In this document: positions 32,099-40,137 of the stretch, one piece after another
Layout: each line of letters starts with the position of its first letter
Numbering within the stretch: position 1 is the stretch's first letter
NCBI RefSeq assembly: GCF_014635665.1
Contig: NZ_BMDG01000004.1
Span: forward strand, 310,001 to 374,000
Source: Isoptericola cucumis
Lineage (GTDB): Bacteria; Actinomycetota; Actinomycetes; Actinomycetales; Cellulomonadaceae
DNA: 64,000 bases
Direction: 5' to 3'
Made by a program: the position numbers and the translations under genes
The notes under the pieces: model-generated
The model's input: only the letters and a program-made list of their open reading frames with translations
What the model was told of the DNA's origin: nothing
The model's database searches: none

Positions 32099-33218
32099 CG
32101 GGTTCTCCGGTCCGGGTGCGCATCCGCTGGGCGATCATCCGCTGCACGACCTTCTGCTTGTAGTCCGACGAGACCGAGGTGTAGAGCGCCGTGGTCGACG
32201 AGTACGAGTGCCCGACCTGCTGCTGGACGAACAGCGGGTCATAGCCGGCCTCGATCAGGTGGGTCACATAGGAGTGTCGCAGCGCGTGCAGGCTGAGTTC
32301 CTCCGGAAGGCCCGCGAGATCGCGAAACCGCGCGAACGAGCGACCCAGGCCGCTCATAGTGATGCGATCGCCGCGTTCGGACGGCCACAGCGCGTCGGAG
32401 CGGGCGGCGGTGGCGAACTGGTCGCGGCCGCCGGGGGAGTGCCAGGTCTGGAGCACGCTGGTGACCCAGTCGAACTGCGGAGTGGTCAGGACCGTTCTTC
32501 GACGTGGGCCGGTTCCGGCCATTCCCTTGGCCCAGCGCACGGTGATGGCGCCGAAGCGCCCGTAGTCCGGCACATGAGGGTTGGGGCCAAAGTCGGTCAC
32601 GTCGAGCATGACCAGCTCCCGTCGGCGCAGCCCGTAGGCGTAGCAGACCTTGAATGCCATGGAGTCACGCATCGCCGTCAACCAGGTCTTGGACCGGGCG
32701 TGGTGATGGGCATCGACGAAGTCATCGACGGTGTCGAAGAAGCGCTGCAGCTCGTCGATCACGAAGGCGCGTCGGCCCGGGCCGACGGCGTCGTCGGTCT
32801 TGTGCCGCGGGGTGTTCCACTCGAAGACGATCTGAGACGGCAGGTCGCCGAAGCGCTGCTCGCACAACGTCGCCCAGCCGTAGCGGCCGTCGCAGATGAA
32901 CGAGCAGAACATCGCGATCGCGTTCGACTCCGCACGCAAGGTGGTTAACGCCAGCGTCCGGCCGCCCGAGCGGCGCTCGGCAAAGTACTCGTCCAGGTCT
33001 GAGGCCTGCCAGGACCACGGAAAGTCGTTCGTGAACTCCTGGAAGCGTTCGACCACCCGGTTGCGGCTCTTGATCGTCGCGACCGTCAGACCTCGCGCCA
33101 GCATCTGGTTGCGCCATCCAGCCAGCATCGCCTCGAACACCTGCAGCTCTGCGCGCAGGAGAGGGACGTTCGCCGCGCCTGTGAGGCGCATCGGAACCGA
33201 CCCGGGAGTCTCGAGCAC
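32091..33218 (-). CDS. tyrosine-type site-specific recombinase (first gene of trio)
   Basis: 375 residues with an N-terminal SAM-like core-binding domain (about 25-125) and a full catalytic set: Arg198 (YGLRRRE), Lys231, His311 and Arg314 (HALRHSY), His337 (VGHSYSSTT) and nucleophile Tyr346. It should cut and rejoin DNA at specific sites. The GTG start at 33218 follows AAGGA about nine bases upstream. It leads an operon with an HTH gene and a degenerate recombinase. Codon use is less extreme in GC than in flanking core genes, consistent with acquisition. Confidence 0.9.
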   Translation of the reverse strand: MLETPGSVPMRLTGAANVPLLRAELQVFEAMLAGWRNQMLARGLTVATIKSRNRVVERFQEFTNDFPWSWQASDLDEYFAERRSGGRTLALTTLRAESNAIAMFCSFICDGRYGWATLCEQRFGDLPSQIVFEWNTPRHKTDDAVGPGRRAFVIDELQRFFDTVDDFVDAHHHARSKTWLTAMRDSMAFKVCYAYGLRRRELVMLDVTDFGPNPHVPDYGRFGAITVRWAKGMAGTGPRRRTVLTTPQFDWVTSVLQTWHSPGGRDQFATAARSDALWPSERGDRITMSGLGRSFARFRDLAGLPEELSLHALRHSYVTHLIEAGYDPLFVQQQVGHSYSSTTALYTSVSSDYKQKVVQRMIAQRMRTRTGEPDE

Positions 33219-33239
33219 GCGACCATCCTTCCGAGGAAT

Positions 33240-33256
33240 CGTGCATCTGATGCACG
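33240..33256. repeat. 17-bp perfect palindrome upstream of the recombinase trio
   Basis: CGTGCATC-T-GATGCACG. The core TGCATCTGATGCA recurs exactly at 33376-33388. It lies 21 bases before the recombinase start, a position suited to an operator or a recombination core. Confidence 0.75.
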
Positions 33257-33364
33257 AAACCTAGGGTGACCTGCGGCGAGGCGGCAAGAGTCGACCGGTG
33301 TCGGCACACCCACGACGGCGGAGATGTGCCTGCTGACCTGCAGCGACGATGTCATCGCACCGAG

Positions 33365-33396
33365 GTGCGAGTTCTTGCATCTGATGCAACTCGCAC
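33365..33396. repeat. interrupted palindrome sharing the TGCATCTGATGCA core
   Basis: GTGCGAG (33365-33371), three unpaired bases, TTGCATC (33375-33381), T, GATGCAA (33383-33389), CTCGCAC (33390-33396). Fourteen base pairs with one three-base bulge. The shared core with 33240-33256 suggests one protein binds both. Confidence 0.7.
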
Positions 33397-33905
33397 TAGT
33401 CCCGCGCCGATAATGCACATTATGTCATTACGCGCGGAACGTGGGCCCGGAGAACCTCCCCTCCGGCTCGCGCTCCAGCGGCACGATCGGTCCTGATCGA
33501 CCCTGATCGACCCTGGTCGGCCCTGTCGAGCGCCGTCCCCGCGACATCGCCCCGGACCGCACTCGTGCAGCTCGACGCCGCGGCGCATCGTGGGCGTCGA
33601 CCTGCCACGGCGTCACTGTTCTCTGGCGCGTGTCGACCGCCGGGCGCTGGCGTCCGGCGACGCCGTGTCGACCATGTCGGCGACGCGTGTCGCCCGTCGA
33701 TGCTGTCCAGGCCGGCGATTCGACCTGACAACGCACGTCTCCGCCCGTGATCCCCCGCCTGGCAGCCAAGCTGACACCCAGCCTCGACGCTCGGGGTCGC
33801 CCGCAGGCCGGCGCCGGCTGCGCCCAGGATGCCTCGTGGCCACCCGGCCCGACAGGCGCACCCAGGTCTCGCCACGAGGCCCGGGGCGCGCTATCCTGAA
33901 ACGGA

Positions 33906-33930
33906 CATACACTTCAAACCATTGTGTATG
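33906..33930. promoter_or_regulatory. 7-bp dyad, candidate operator
   Basis: CATACAC (33906-33912) and GTGTATG (33924-33930) are exact complements with an 11-base spacer, 117 bases before the alkyltransferase start. It resembles the GTGTATACAC palindrome at 27354. Which gene it serves is unclear. Confidence 0.4.
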
Positions 33931-34046
33931 CCACAACACAGTGGTGTGACGACGGAAGCTCGGGCCGCTCCTCCGCACCTGAGGCCGGCCTGGTCTGGCA
34001 TGCGTCGCCCCCCGGCCGCGTGGGTGTCTCGCTCTACCGTGAGCAC

Positions 34047-34604
34047 ATGGACGCCAGCGCCAGCCCACTCGCCTTCGCGCTCTTCCCCACCGCGATCGGC
34101 ACCTGCGCGGTCGTCTGGCGGCCGGACGGCGCGATCGTGGGCTCCGCACTCCCCCACGACTCGCCGTACGGGCTGCGTCGCACGGTCACCCGGTGGTACC
34201 GCGGAGCCGTCGAGGCGAATCCCCCACCTCCCGTCGCCCGCGCCACCGACGGCGTCCGCGAGCTGTTGACCGCCGGCACCGGAGACCTCGCCGACGTCGA
34301 GCTCGACCTGCGCACCGTGCCCGACTTCGACCGGCGCGTGTACGAGGTCGTGCGCACGATCCCCCCGGGCGACACCCTCACGTACGGCGAGGTGGCGCAC
34401 CGGCTCGGAGCGCCCGGCGCAGCCCAGGCCGTCGGGCAGGCGCTCGGGCGCAACCCGTTTCCCCCGATCATCCCCTGCCACCGCGTGCTCGCCGCAGGCC
34501 GCCAGGTCGGCGGCTTCTCGGCGCGCGGCGGGCGGCGCACCAAGCTCCGTCTGCTCGCCACCGAGGGCGTGCACCTCGAGCAGCCCACGCTCTTCGACCT
34601 CTGA
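34047..34604 (+). CDS. ogt: methylated-DNA-protein cysteine methyltransferase
   Basis: 185 residues. The C-terminal domain has the suicide active site IPCHRV with Cys144, preceded by LTYGEVAHRLGAPGAAQAVGQALGRNP, the winged helix that flips the damaged base. It repairs O6-alkylguanine by transferring the alkyl group to its own cysteine. The N-terminal domain is degenerate, as in many Ogt proteins. The start at 34047 gives the usual family length. It stands alone next to the recombinase element, with no alkA or ada partner. Confidence 0.93.
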   Translation: MDASASPLAFALFPTAIGTCAVVWRPDGAIVGSALPHDSPYGLRRTVTRWYRGAVEANPPPPVARATDGVRELLTAGTGDLADVELDLRTVPDFDRRVYEVVRTIPPGDTLTYGEVAHRLGAPGAAQAVGQALGRNPFPPIIPCHRVLAAGRQVGGFSARGGRRTKLRLLATEGVHLEQPTLFDL

Positions 34605-34719
34605 GCGCCCCCGCACCGGCGGTGTCGGTGGCGCAACTTAGTCTGTGCACGGCGTCGCCGCAGGTCATCACTGTGCACCGCCGCGGCGAACCCGGCGCCG
34701 CACCGACAGGAGGGACACG

Positions 34720-35877
34720 ATGGTCGCACCGCCCCGGCTCAACCGCGTCACCGTCGCCGAGGCCACCGACCGCTACCTCGCCTCCGTGCGGGTCGAGACC
34801 GTGCGGGGTGTCCTCTCCCCCGCCACCGCCCGCAGCTACGAGCGCGACATCACCGAGCTGAGGGCGCTCCTGGGCGCCGCCCGCGTCCTCGACGACGTGA
34901 CCGGCGACGACGTCGACGACGCCCTGGTGCGCTACCAGACCAGTCCCGACGGGCGGTATGCCGAGCCCGCCCGCAAGGGCGCCCCGGGCCGGTCCACGGC
35001 GACCGTCAACAGGTTCCGCCAGTCCGTGACCCGGTTCTTCACCCACGCGGCGCGGGAGTGCTGGGTGCAGGCGGACCCGATGCAGTGGGCGTCGCCACCC
35101 GCCCGGGTGCGCGGCGGCCTGCGCGTGGCCCGTACGGCGTTGTCCGCGTCCGCCGCCGAGGCGCTCCTGCGCACCGCGAGCACCCCACCGTCCCCCGTGC
35201 GCGCCGTCCCGACCACCGGCGCCCGCGCGCCGCGGACGGACCAGGCGCTCGCGGTGCGCGACCGGCTCGTCATCGCCCTGCTCCTCGTGCTCGGCCCGCG
35301 GGTCTCGGAGCTGGCGCGGGCCGACGTCGCCGACTTCACGCGCGAGCCCGACGAGACCCGGTGGCGGATCGTCGGCAAGGGGGGCACCACCCGCACCGTG
35401 CTGCTCTCCGGCCCGCTCGCCGACGCGCTCGAGGAGTACCTCGCCGAGCTGCGGCCCCGGCTGGCGGCTCGCAGGAGCGACGACGCCGACGCCCGGCGCG
35501 CGCTGCTCCTGACCTGGCGGGGTCGCCGGATCGACACGCAGGCGATCCGCGCGCTGCTGGCGCGCGCCGTCGACCGCATGCCTTCGCCGTACCGGCGCCC
35601 CACCACGCCGCACGCCCTGCGGCACACGACGGCCACGCTGCTCGTGGCCGAGGGCTGGGACGTCAAGGTGGTGGCCGAGCTCCTCGGGCACCGCTCGATC
35701 GCCACCACGGGCGTGTACCTGGACCGGATCGAGGGCGAGCTCGGTGCCGCGATCCGGTCGCACCCCCTGTCGGCGGGCCTGCTGCGGAGTGAGGAAGCCG
35801 ACTCGCGCAGCGAACCGCCGGATTCGGGCGAACACGACAGGTCGGCGCGCGCGGAGCCGGACCCGTCGGTACGGTGA
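34720..35877 (+). CDS. XerC/XerD-like tyrosine recombinase
   Basis: 385 residues, start set by AGGAGG at 34708-34713. Core-binding domain about 12-125, catalytic domain 140-345 with Arg194 (GPRVSEL), Lys220, His298 and Arg301 (HALRHT), His324 (LLGHRS) and Tyr333. It is longer than XerC/D (about 300) through an insertion near 150-175 and a charged 45-residue tail. It may resolve chromosome dimers or be an integrase-like paralogue. Its stop overlaps the GTG of a cardiolipin synthase-like gene, an unusual partner. Confidence 0.9.
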   Translation: MVAPPRLNRVTVAEATDRYLASVRVETVRGVLSPATARSYERDITELRALLGAARVLDDVTGDDVDDALVRYQTSPDGRYAEPARKGAPGRSTATVNRFRQSVTRFFTHAARECWVQADPMQWASPPARVRGGLRVARTALSASAAEALLRTASTPPSPVRAVPTTGARAPRTDQALAVRDRLVIALLLVLGPRVSELARADVADFTREPDETRWRIVGKGGTTRTVLLSGPLADALEEYLAELRPRLAARRSDDADARRALLLTWRGRRIDTQAIRALLARAVDRMPSPYRRPTTPHALRHTTATLLVAEGWDVKVVAELLGHRSIATTGVYLDRIEGELGAAIRSHPLSAGLLRSEEADSRSEPPDSGEHDRSARAEPDPSVR

Positions 35878-37163
35878 GCACCGTGCCGTTCCGCTCCATG
35901 AAAGATGCCAGCCCCGTGCGGGTCCAGGTCGACTGGCGACGCGTGCGGCGCTTCGCCGCACGGACCGCCCTGCTCGCAGCGGCGGCCCCCGTCGCTGCCG
36001 CCGGCGTCGTCATGGGCCTGGAGCGGGTCCGGCGCCACCAGTACCCCCTGGACTCCCCGTTCCCCACGGCGCCGCCGTCCTCGACCGACGTCGACGACAC
36101 CCAGGCCACCGTGTACACCTTCGGGGCCGACCTGTACGCGGCGATGCTCGACGCGATCCGCGGCGCTCGTCACCAGGTGTTCCTCGAGACGTACATCTGG
36201 AAGGACGACGAGGTCGGCCGCGAGTTCAAGCAGGCGCTCGTGGAGGCCGCCGACCGCGGCGTCGAGGTCTTCGTCGTGTACGACGGCTTCGCGAACCTCG
36301 TCATCCCCCGCAGCTTCTACGACATGCCGCCCGGCGTGCACGTGCTGCGGTTCCCCGCGATGCGTCCCGGGCTGCTCATGCTGGACGTCCGCCGCTCGGG
36401 CCGGGACCACCGCAAGATCCTCGTGGTGGACGACGAGGTGTCGTTCGTCGGCGGGTACAACATCGGCACCCTGTACGCCACGAAGTGGCGCGACACGCAC
36501 CTGCGCCTCGTCGGCCCCTCCACGTGGGAGCTGCGCAACGCGTTCGTCGACATGTGGAACCGCTGGCGCAGCCCGCACCAGCCCCTGCTGCAGGACGTCG
36601 GCTCCCAGCTGTGGATGCCCCGCCTGCGGGCGGCGCGCAACGCGCCGTCGGAGCTCGTCTTCCCGATCCGCGGCATCTACCTCGACGCCATCGACCGCGC
36701 GTGCTCCCACATCTACATCACGCAGGCGTACTTCATCCCCGACGAGGACATCCAGGCGGCGCTCCTGGCCGCGGCGGCCCGCGGGGTCGACGTGCGGGTG
36801 CTCGTGCCGGAACGCTCCAACCACGTCGTCGCCGACTGGCTGGCCCGGGGGCACTACGACACGCTGCTGCGCGGTGGCGTGCGGATCTTCCTCTACCAAG
36901 GGGCGATGATCCACGCGAAGACGGCGACCATCGACGCGCAGTGGTCCACCGTGGGAACCGCGAACATCGACCGGCTCAGCCTCACCGGCAACTACGAGAT
37001 CAACCTCGAGGTCGTGGACGAGGGGCTCGCCGCCCAGCTCGAGTCCGCATTCCGCATGGACGAGTCCAACTCGCGCGAGCTCACGCGCGACGAGTGGCTG
37101 CGCCGGCACCCGCTGACGAAGGTCGCCGAGCGCGTCATGGCCCCGCTGCGCCCGTTCCTCTGA
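35874..37163 (+). CDS. phospholipase D-family cardiolipin synthase-like protein
   Basis: 429 residues: a short N-terminal membrane segment (about 27-47), then two HKD motifs typical of phospholipase D enzymes, RDHRKILVVD with FVGGYNIG downstream and MIHAKTATID with VGTANIDRLSL downstream. Bacterial cardiolipin synthases of this type join two phosphatidylglycerol molecules. The first HKD is D-H-x-K rather than H-x-K preceded by other residues, within family variation. The GTG start overlaps the recombinase stop (GTGA); ATG 35898 is a possible alternative. Confidence 0.87.
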   Translation: MSTVPFRSMKDASPVRVQVDWRRVRRFAARTALLAAAAPVAAAGVVMGLERVRRHQYPLDSPFPTAPPSSTDVDDTQATVYTFGADLYAAMLDAIRGARHQVFLETYIWKDDEVGREFKQALVEAADRGVEVFVVYDGFANLVIPRSFYDMPPGVHVLRFPAMRPGLLMLDVRRSGRDHRKILVVDDEVSFVGGYNIGTLYATKWRDTHLRLVGPSTWELRNAFVDMWNRWRSPHQPLLQDVGSQLWMPRLRAARNAPSELVFPIRGIYLDAIDRACSHIYITQAYFIPDEDIQAALLAAAARGVDVRVLVPERSNHVVADWLARGHYDTLLRGGVRIFLYQGAMIHAKTATIDAQWSTVGTANIDRLSLTGNYEINLEVVDEGLAAQLESAFRMDESNSRELTRDEWLRRHPLTKVAERVMAPLRPFL

Positions 37164-37219
37164 GCGTCAGCGGGGTGCGGGTGTGGGACCGCGCGTGTCG
37201 GGACCTCGAGGCCGGCGGG

Positions 37220-37810
37220 TCAGCCGGCGGTCCGGGCGGCCCGCCGCGCGGCGAGCTCGTCGCCCTCGTGCGCGGCCGGCTCGTCCACGTCCTCGAGCGA
37301 CTCGGTCGGCATCGACGACAGCGTGCCCTCGATGTCGCGCCAGACGCGACCCACGGCGATCCCGAACACGCCCTGTCCGCCCTGGACCAGGTCGACCACC
37401 TCGTCCGGCGACGTGCACTCGTAGACCGACGCCCCGTCGCTCATCAGCGTGATCTGCGCCAGGTCGTCGACGCCGCGCTCGCGCAGGTGCGTGACCGCGC
37501 TGCGGATCTGGTGCAGCGAGACACCCGTGTCCAGGAGCCGCTTGACGACCTTCAGCACGAGGATGTCGCGGAAGCTGTACAGCCGGTGGGTCCCTGATCC
37601 CGTCGCCGGGCGGATCGACGGTTCGACGAGGCCGGTCCGCGCCCAGTAGTCGAGCTGGCGGTACGTGATCCCCGCGACGCGGCACGCCGTCGTGCCGCGG
37701 TAGCCGGTCCCGGCGTCCTGCTCCGTGAGGTCCTCACCGAAGAGGAGCCCCTGAGCGCCGTGCGGCACGGACGCACCCGTGGGGACGCTTGCCTCACCGC
37801 TGCTGTTCAC
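37220..37810 (-). CDS. MerR family regulator of the garA-ftsR cluster (Rv1830-like)
   Basis: 196 residues. The MerR domain starts unusually far in (about residue 40): CRVAGITYRQLDYWARTGLVEPSIRPATGSGTHRLYSFRDILVLKVVKRLLDTGVSL. A C-terminal region with SDGASVYECTSPDEVVDLVQGGQGVFGIAVG follows, shared with the mycobacterial Rv1830 group, which has been tied to cell-cycle or stress control. It is the last gene of the conserved block and has its own upstream region with two dyads. Length and order match the cluster in other actinobacteria. Confidence 0.88.
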   Translation of the reverse strand: MNSSGEASVPTGASVPHGAQGLLFGEDLTEQDAGTGYRGTTACRVAGITYRQLDYWARTGLVEPSIRPATGSGTHRLYSFRDILVLKVVKRLLDTGVSLHQIRSAVTHLRERGVDDLAQITLMSDGASVYECTSPDEVVDLVQGGQGVFGIAVGRVWRDIEGTLSSMPTESLEDVDEPAAHEGDELAARRAARTAG

Positions 37811-37945
37811 TGTGCCTCCTGAGATGTCTTCTCCACGCTAGGTCGACCTCGTAGGGCCGTCAACGACGTGCGGCCTGAGCAGTTCGGCGTGTCGCGCCTC
37901 GCGACCGCCTGGCCGTGACCTGCCGGGCCGCCCTGCAGGCCGGTA

Positions 37946-38019
37946 AACCTTCGACCTCGACCTGAAGGTTCTGGGGTCCACGTTATCCGAGACGGACCCT
38001 CGACCGAAGGTTGAGGGTC
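37946..38019. promoter_or_regulatory. two 7-bp dyads upstream of the Rv1830-like merR
   Basis: AACCTTC (37946-37952) / GAAGGTT (37964-37970) and GACCCTC (37995-38001) / GAGGGTC (38013-38019). Both have 11-base spacers and their centres are 49 bases apart. The second spacer itself contains GAAGGTT. The regular geometry suggests paired binding of a MerR dimer (this gene's product or FtsR). Confidence 0.6.
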
Positions 38020-38058
38020 ACGTCGGCGTGGCGCCGACGTGCGCGGCGCGGCGGAGGG

Positions 38059-38622
38059 CTAGGGCGGGGCGTCGTCGGGGCGGTCCCCGCCGTCCGGCCG
38101 GGCGCCGGGCTCGCTCGGCCCCCCGGGGGCGGTGAAGTCCGCGGCCGTGACGTGGTCGAGGAAGTCACGGAACCGCTCGACCTCCCGCTGCTGCTCCACG
38201 TCCACCACCTCGACCCCTGCGACCGCGACGATCTCCGCCGAGCACAGCACCGGGCTCTCGGTCCGCACCGCCAGGGCGATGGCGTCCGACGCCCGGGAGT
38301 CGAGCCGCGTCCCGTTGGACAGCACGAGCTCGGCGAAGAAGATGCCGCCGTCGAGGGCGACGATCTCCACCCGCTCCAGCTCGACACCGACCGCACCGAG
38401 CAGGTCGCGCAGCAGGTCGTGCGTCATGGGTCGGGGGGTGACGAGGCCCGCCTGCGCCATGGCGATGGCGGACGCCTCGCGCGCGCCGATGACGATCGGC
38501 ACGGCCAGGTTGGCGGCGGCGTCCAGCAGCAGCACGACGATCTCCTGGTCGCGCTGCTGCTGCCTCACACCCATGACCTCGACCGGGACCATCGGGGCGT
38601 CGCTCGGCTCGTTGCCGTCCAC
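38059..38622 (-). CDS. bifunctional nuclease family protein (DUF151)
   Basis: 187 residues from GTG 38622 (ATG 38592 is possible and begins right at the domain, MVPVEVMGVRQQ). The DUF151 fold is visible: VVLLLDAAANLAVPIVIGAREASAIAMAQAG, then PRPMTHDLLRDLLGAVGVELERVEI and LDSRASDAIALAVRTESPV. Plant and bacterial members show DNase/RNase activity; the mycobacterial homologue Rv1829 lies in the same cluster. The C-terminal 40 residues are Gly/Pro/Asp-rich and probably disordered. Confidence 0.88.
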   Translation of the reverse strand: MDGNEPSDAPMVPVEVMGVRQQQRDQEIVVLLLDAAANLAVPIVIGAREASAIAMAQAGLVTPRPMTHDLLRDLLGAVGVELERVEIVALDGGIFFAELVLSNGTRLDSRASDAIALAVRTESPVLCSAEIVAVAGVEVVDVEQQREVERFRDFLDHVTAADFTAPGGPSEPGARPDGGDRPDDAPP

Positions 38623-38763
38623 CCGATCCACGGTACGACGCCCGCCGCCCACCCGTCGTGCGGGGGCGCGCACCGATTCGTGCAGACACCGTGACGGGGT
38701 GCGTCCCGGCGAGGATGCTCCGGGTCTCGGCGTTCGTGCCCGCCCGGTGCCGCCGTCAGGACG

Positions 38764-39510
38764 TCACATGAGGTCGCCGGTGCCGCGCCGCACCCACGCC
38801 GTGTGCAGCCGGGCGAGCAGCTCACCGATCTCGGCGGCGAGCTCGGCGCCCTGCGCCCGCGCCGACGGGGTCTGCTGGCTGCGGTACGGGGCGACGAGCT
38901 GGTCCACGAGCCCGACGTGCCGGTCGGCCGACGTGCGCAGCGACCGCAGGTGACGCGGCTCGATGCCGTGCTCCGCCAGCCGTGACGCGATCCGCACCAC
39001 GTCGGGGGCCCCGGCGTCGAGCTGACCGCCCGCGCCCTCCCGCAGCACACCGGCCGACACGAGCTGCTGCACGAAGCCCGTCGAGGTCCCGGTCGCCTCC
39101 GCCACCGACTCCGCCGTCCACCGGCGACGGGCGGGAGAGTCCGCCGAGGTCGCCTCCGCGAGGCGCGGGGCCGGCCCGGGCGCGGGCTCCCCCGCGTCCA
39201 TCTCCGCCAGCCGCTCCTTGATGACCTTCAGCGGCAGGTAGGAGTCGCGCTGCTCGGTGAGGACGAACCGCAGCCGCTCGACGTCTGCGGCGCTGTACTG
39301 CCGGTACCCGGACGGGGTGCGCACCGGCTCGATCAGGCCCTGGTCCTCCAGGAACCGCAGCTTCGAGTGCGACACCGACGGGAACTCCGGGCCGAGCAGG
39401 GCCAGGACGTCCGAGATGCGCATTGTCGCCTGACGCGAGATGCCACGCGGCCAGGCCTCGGGGGTGTCGTCCGCCGGCGGCTCGCCCTGCGCCGCCCGCG
39501 CCACCGTCAC
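38764..39510 (-). CDS. ftsR: MerR family cell-division regulator FtsR (Rv1828-like)
   Basis: 248 residues. RISDVLALLGPEFPSVSHSKLRFLEDQGLIEPVRTPSGYRQY is very characteristic of FtsR/Rv1828, with the long recognition insert and YLPLKVIKERLAEMD afterwards. A second winged-helix-like segment follows (about 130-190: ESVAEATGTSTGFVQQLVSAGVL). In corynebacteria FtsR activates ftsZ. The GTG at 39510 overlaps the stop of garA by four bases, giving coupled translation. Its sites may include the dyads at 37946-38019. Confidence 0.92.
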   Translation of the reverse strand: MTVARAAQGEPPADDTPEAWPRGISRQATMRISDVLALLGPEFPSVSHSKLRFLEDQGLIEPVRTPSGYRQYSAADVERLRFVLTEQRDSYLPLKVIKERLAEMDAGEPAPGPAPRLAEATSADSPARRRWTAESVAEATGTSTGFVQQLVSAGVLREGAGGQLDAGAPDVVRIASRLAEHGIEPRHLRSLRTSADRHVGLVDQLVAPYRSQQTPSARAQGAELAAEIGELLARLHTAWVRRGTGDLM

Positions 39511-39983
39511 GACGCCGGCGCCTGCGGGTCCCGCGGCGCCTGCGGGCTGGCGTGGAACGACATGCGGAACTTGCCGATCTGGACCTCGTCGCCCGTGGTG
39601 AGCGGGGCCGCGTCGATCCGCTCGCGGTTGACGTACGTGCCGTTGAGGGAGCCGATGTCGCGGACCACGAACCGGTCCCCCTCACGGACGAACTCCGCGT
39701 GCTTGCGCGACACCGTGACGTCGTCCAGGAAGATGTCCGCCCGCTCGCTGCGCCCGGCGACCGACCGGTCCGTGTCCAGCAGGAACCGCTCGCCCACGGC
39801 CCCCGAGCCGTACTGCACGACCAGCAGGGCCGAGTGTCGCGGAAGAGCGGCGACCGCGGCCGCCTCCTCCGCCGTCAGCGGGATGCGGAACGCCTGCTCC
39901 TCCGCGGGCGCACCGACACGGCCCAGGTGAGCCGTCGTGTCGGCTGCAGCCTGGTGCGGCGGAAGAGCGCGGGGGTCGGTCAT
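39507..39983 (-). CDS. garA: FHA-domain protein GarA
   Basis: 158 residues. The FHA domain (about 60-145) shows VAGRSERADIFLDDVTVSRKHAEF and GSLNGTYVN, the phosphothreonine-binding loops. GarA (OdhI in corynebacteria) inhibits 2-oxoglutarate dehydrogenase and activates glutamate synthesis, and is switched off when PknB/PknG phosphorylates an N-terminal Thr-Thr pair. Here the only such pair is Thr16-Thr17 in ADTTAHLG; the usual acidic ETTS context is not present, so regulation may differ. GGAGG precedes the ATG at 39983. Confidence 0.9.
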   Translation of the reverse strand: MTDPRALPPHQAAADTTAHLGRVGAPAEEQAFRIPLTAEEAAAVAALPRHSALLVVQYGSGAVGERFLLDTDRSVAGRSERADIFLDDVTVSRKHAEFVREGDRFVVRDIGSLNGTYVNRERIDAAPLTTGDEVQIGKFRMSFHASPQAPRDPQAPAS

Positions 39984-40137
39984 CAGTCCTCCATCAAGGT
40001 AGGGCCGGGTGGTCGGGCGACGCTGCTGCCGAGGCGGTCCCGGTGCGCGGTGCCCCACGGAAGGTTGTGCGTCCGACGTGCGCCGTCGTCCGCCCAACCT
40101 ACCCCGTGACGCCCGCAGGCGGGAAGCCCGCCCGGCG

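Larger units (their letters stand above)
30304..33256 (-). mobile_element. three-gene tyrosine-recombinase element (Tn554-like organisation)
   Basis: Three overlapping minus-strand genes: catalytic tyrosine recombinase (32091-33218), HTH protein (31739-32098) and a zinc-ribbon protein with a degenerate recombinase domain (30304-31761). The gene number, order and overlaps resemble Tn554-type tnpABC units. A perfect 17-bp palindrome lies immediately upstream (33240-33256). Element ends were not located; no clear target duplication was seen. Confidence 0.6.
33219..34046. other. 828-base intergenic region with palindromes and short repeats
   Basis: No gene supported. It contains the 17-bp palindrome 33240-33256, a larger interrupted palindrome 33365-33396, TAATG/CATTA at 33411-33422, four near-identical tandem decamers at 33491-33530, and a 7-bp dyad at 33906-33930. 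Short open frames here look like GC-driven shadows: none has a convincing ribosome-binding site or recognisable product. Confidence 0.6.

Noticed and set aside
30304-33256. Prophage or ICE
   Set aside because: No structural, replication or conjugation genes accompany the recombinase trio.
33363-33375. 13-base match to part of the 34-bp island repeat
   Set aside because: Short matches of this length are expected by chance in 64 kb of biased DNA, and this one lies inside an unrelated palindrome.
33565-33949. Several 60-150-codon frames between the recombinase trio and ogt
   Set aside because: No ribosome-binding sites, mutually overlapping, Arg/Pro-rich; typical GC shadows.
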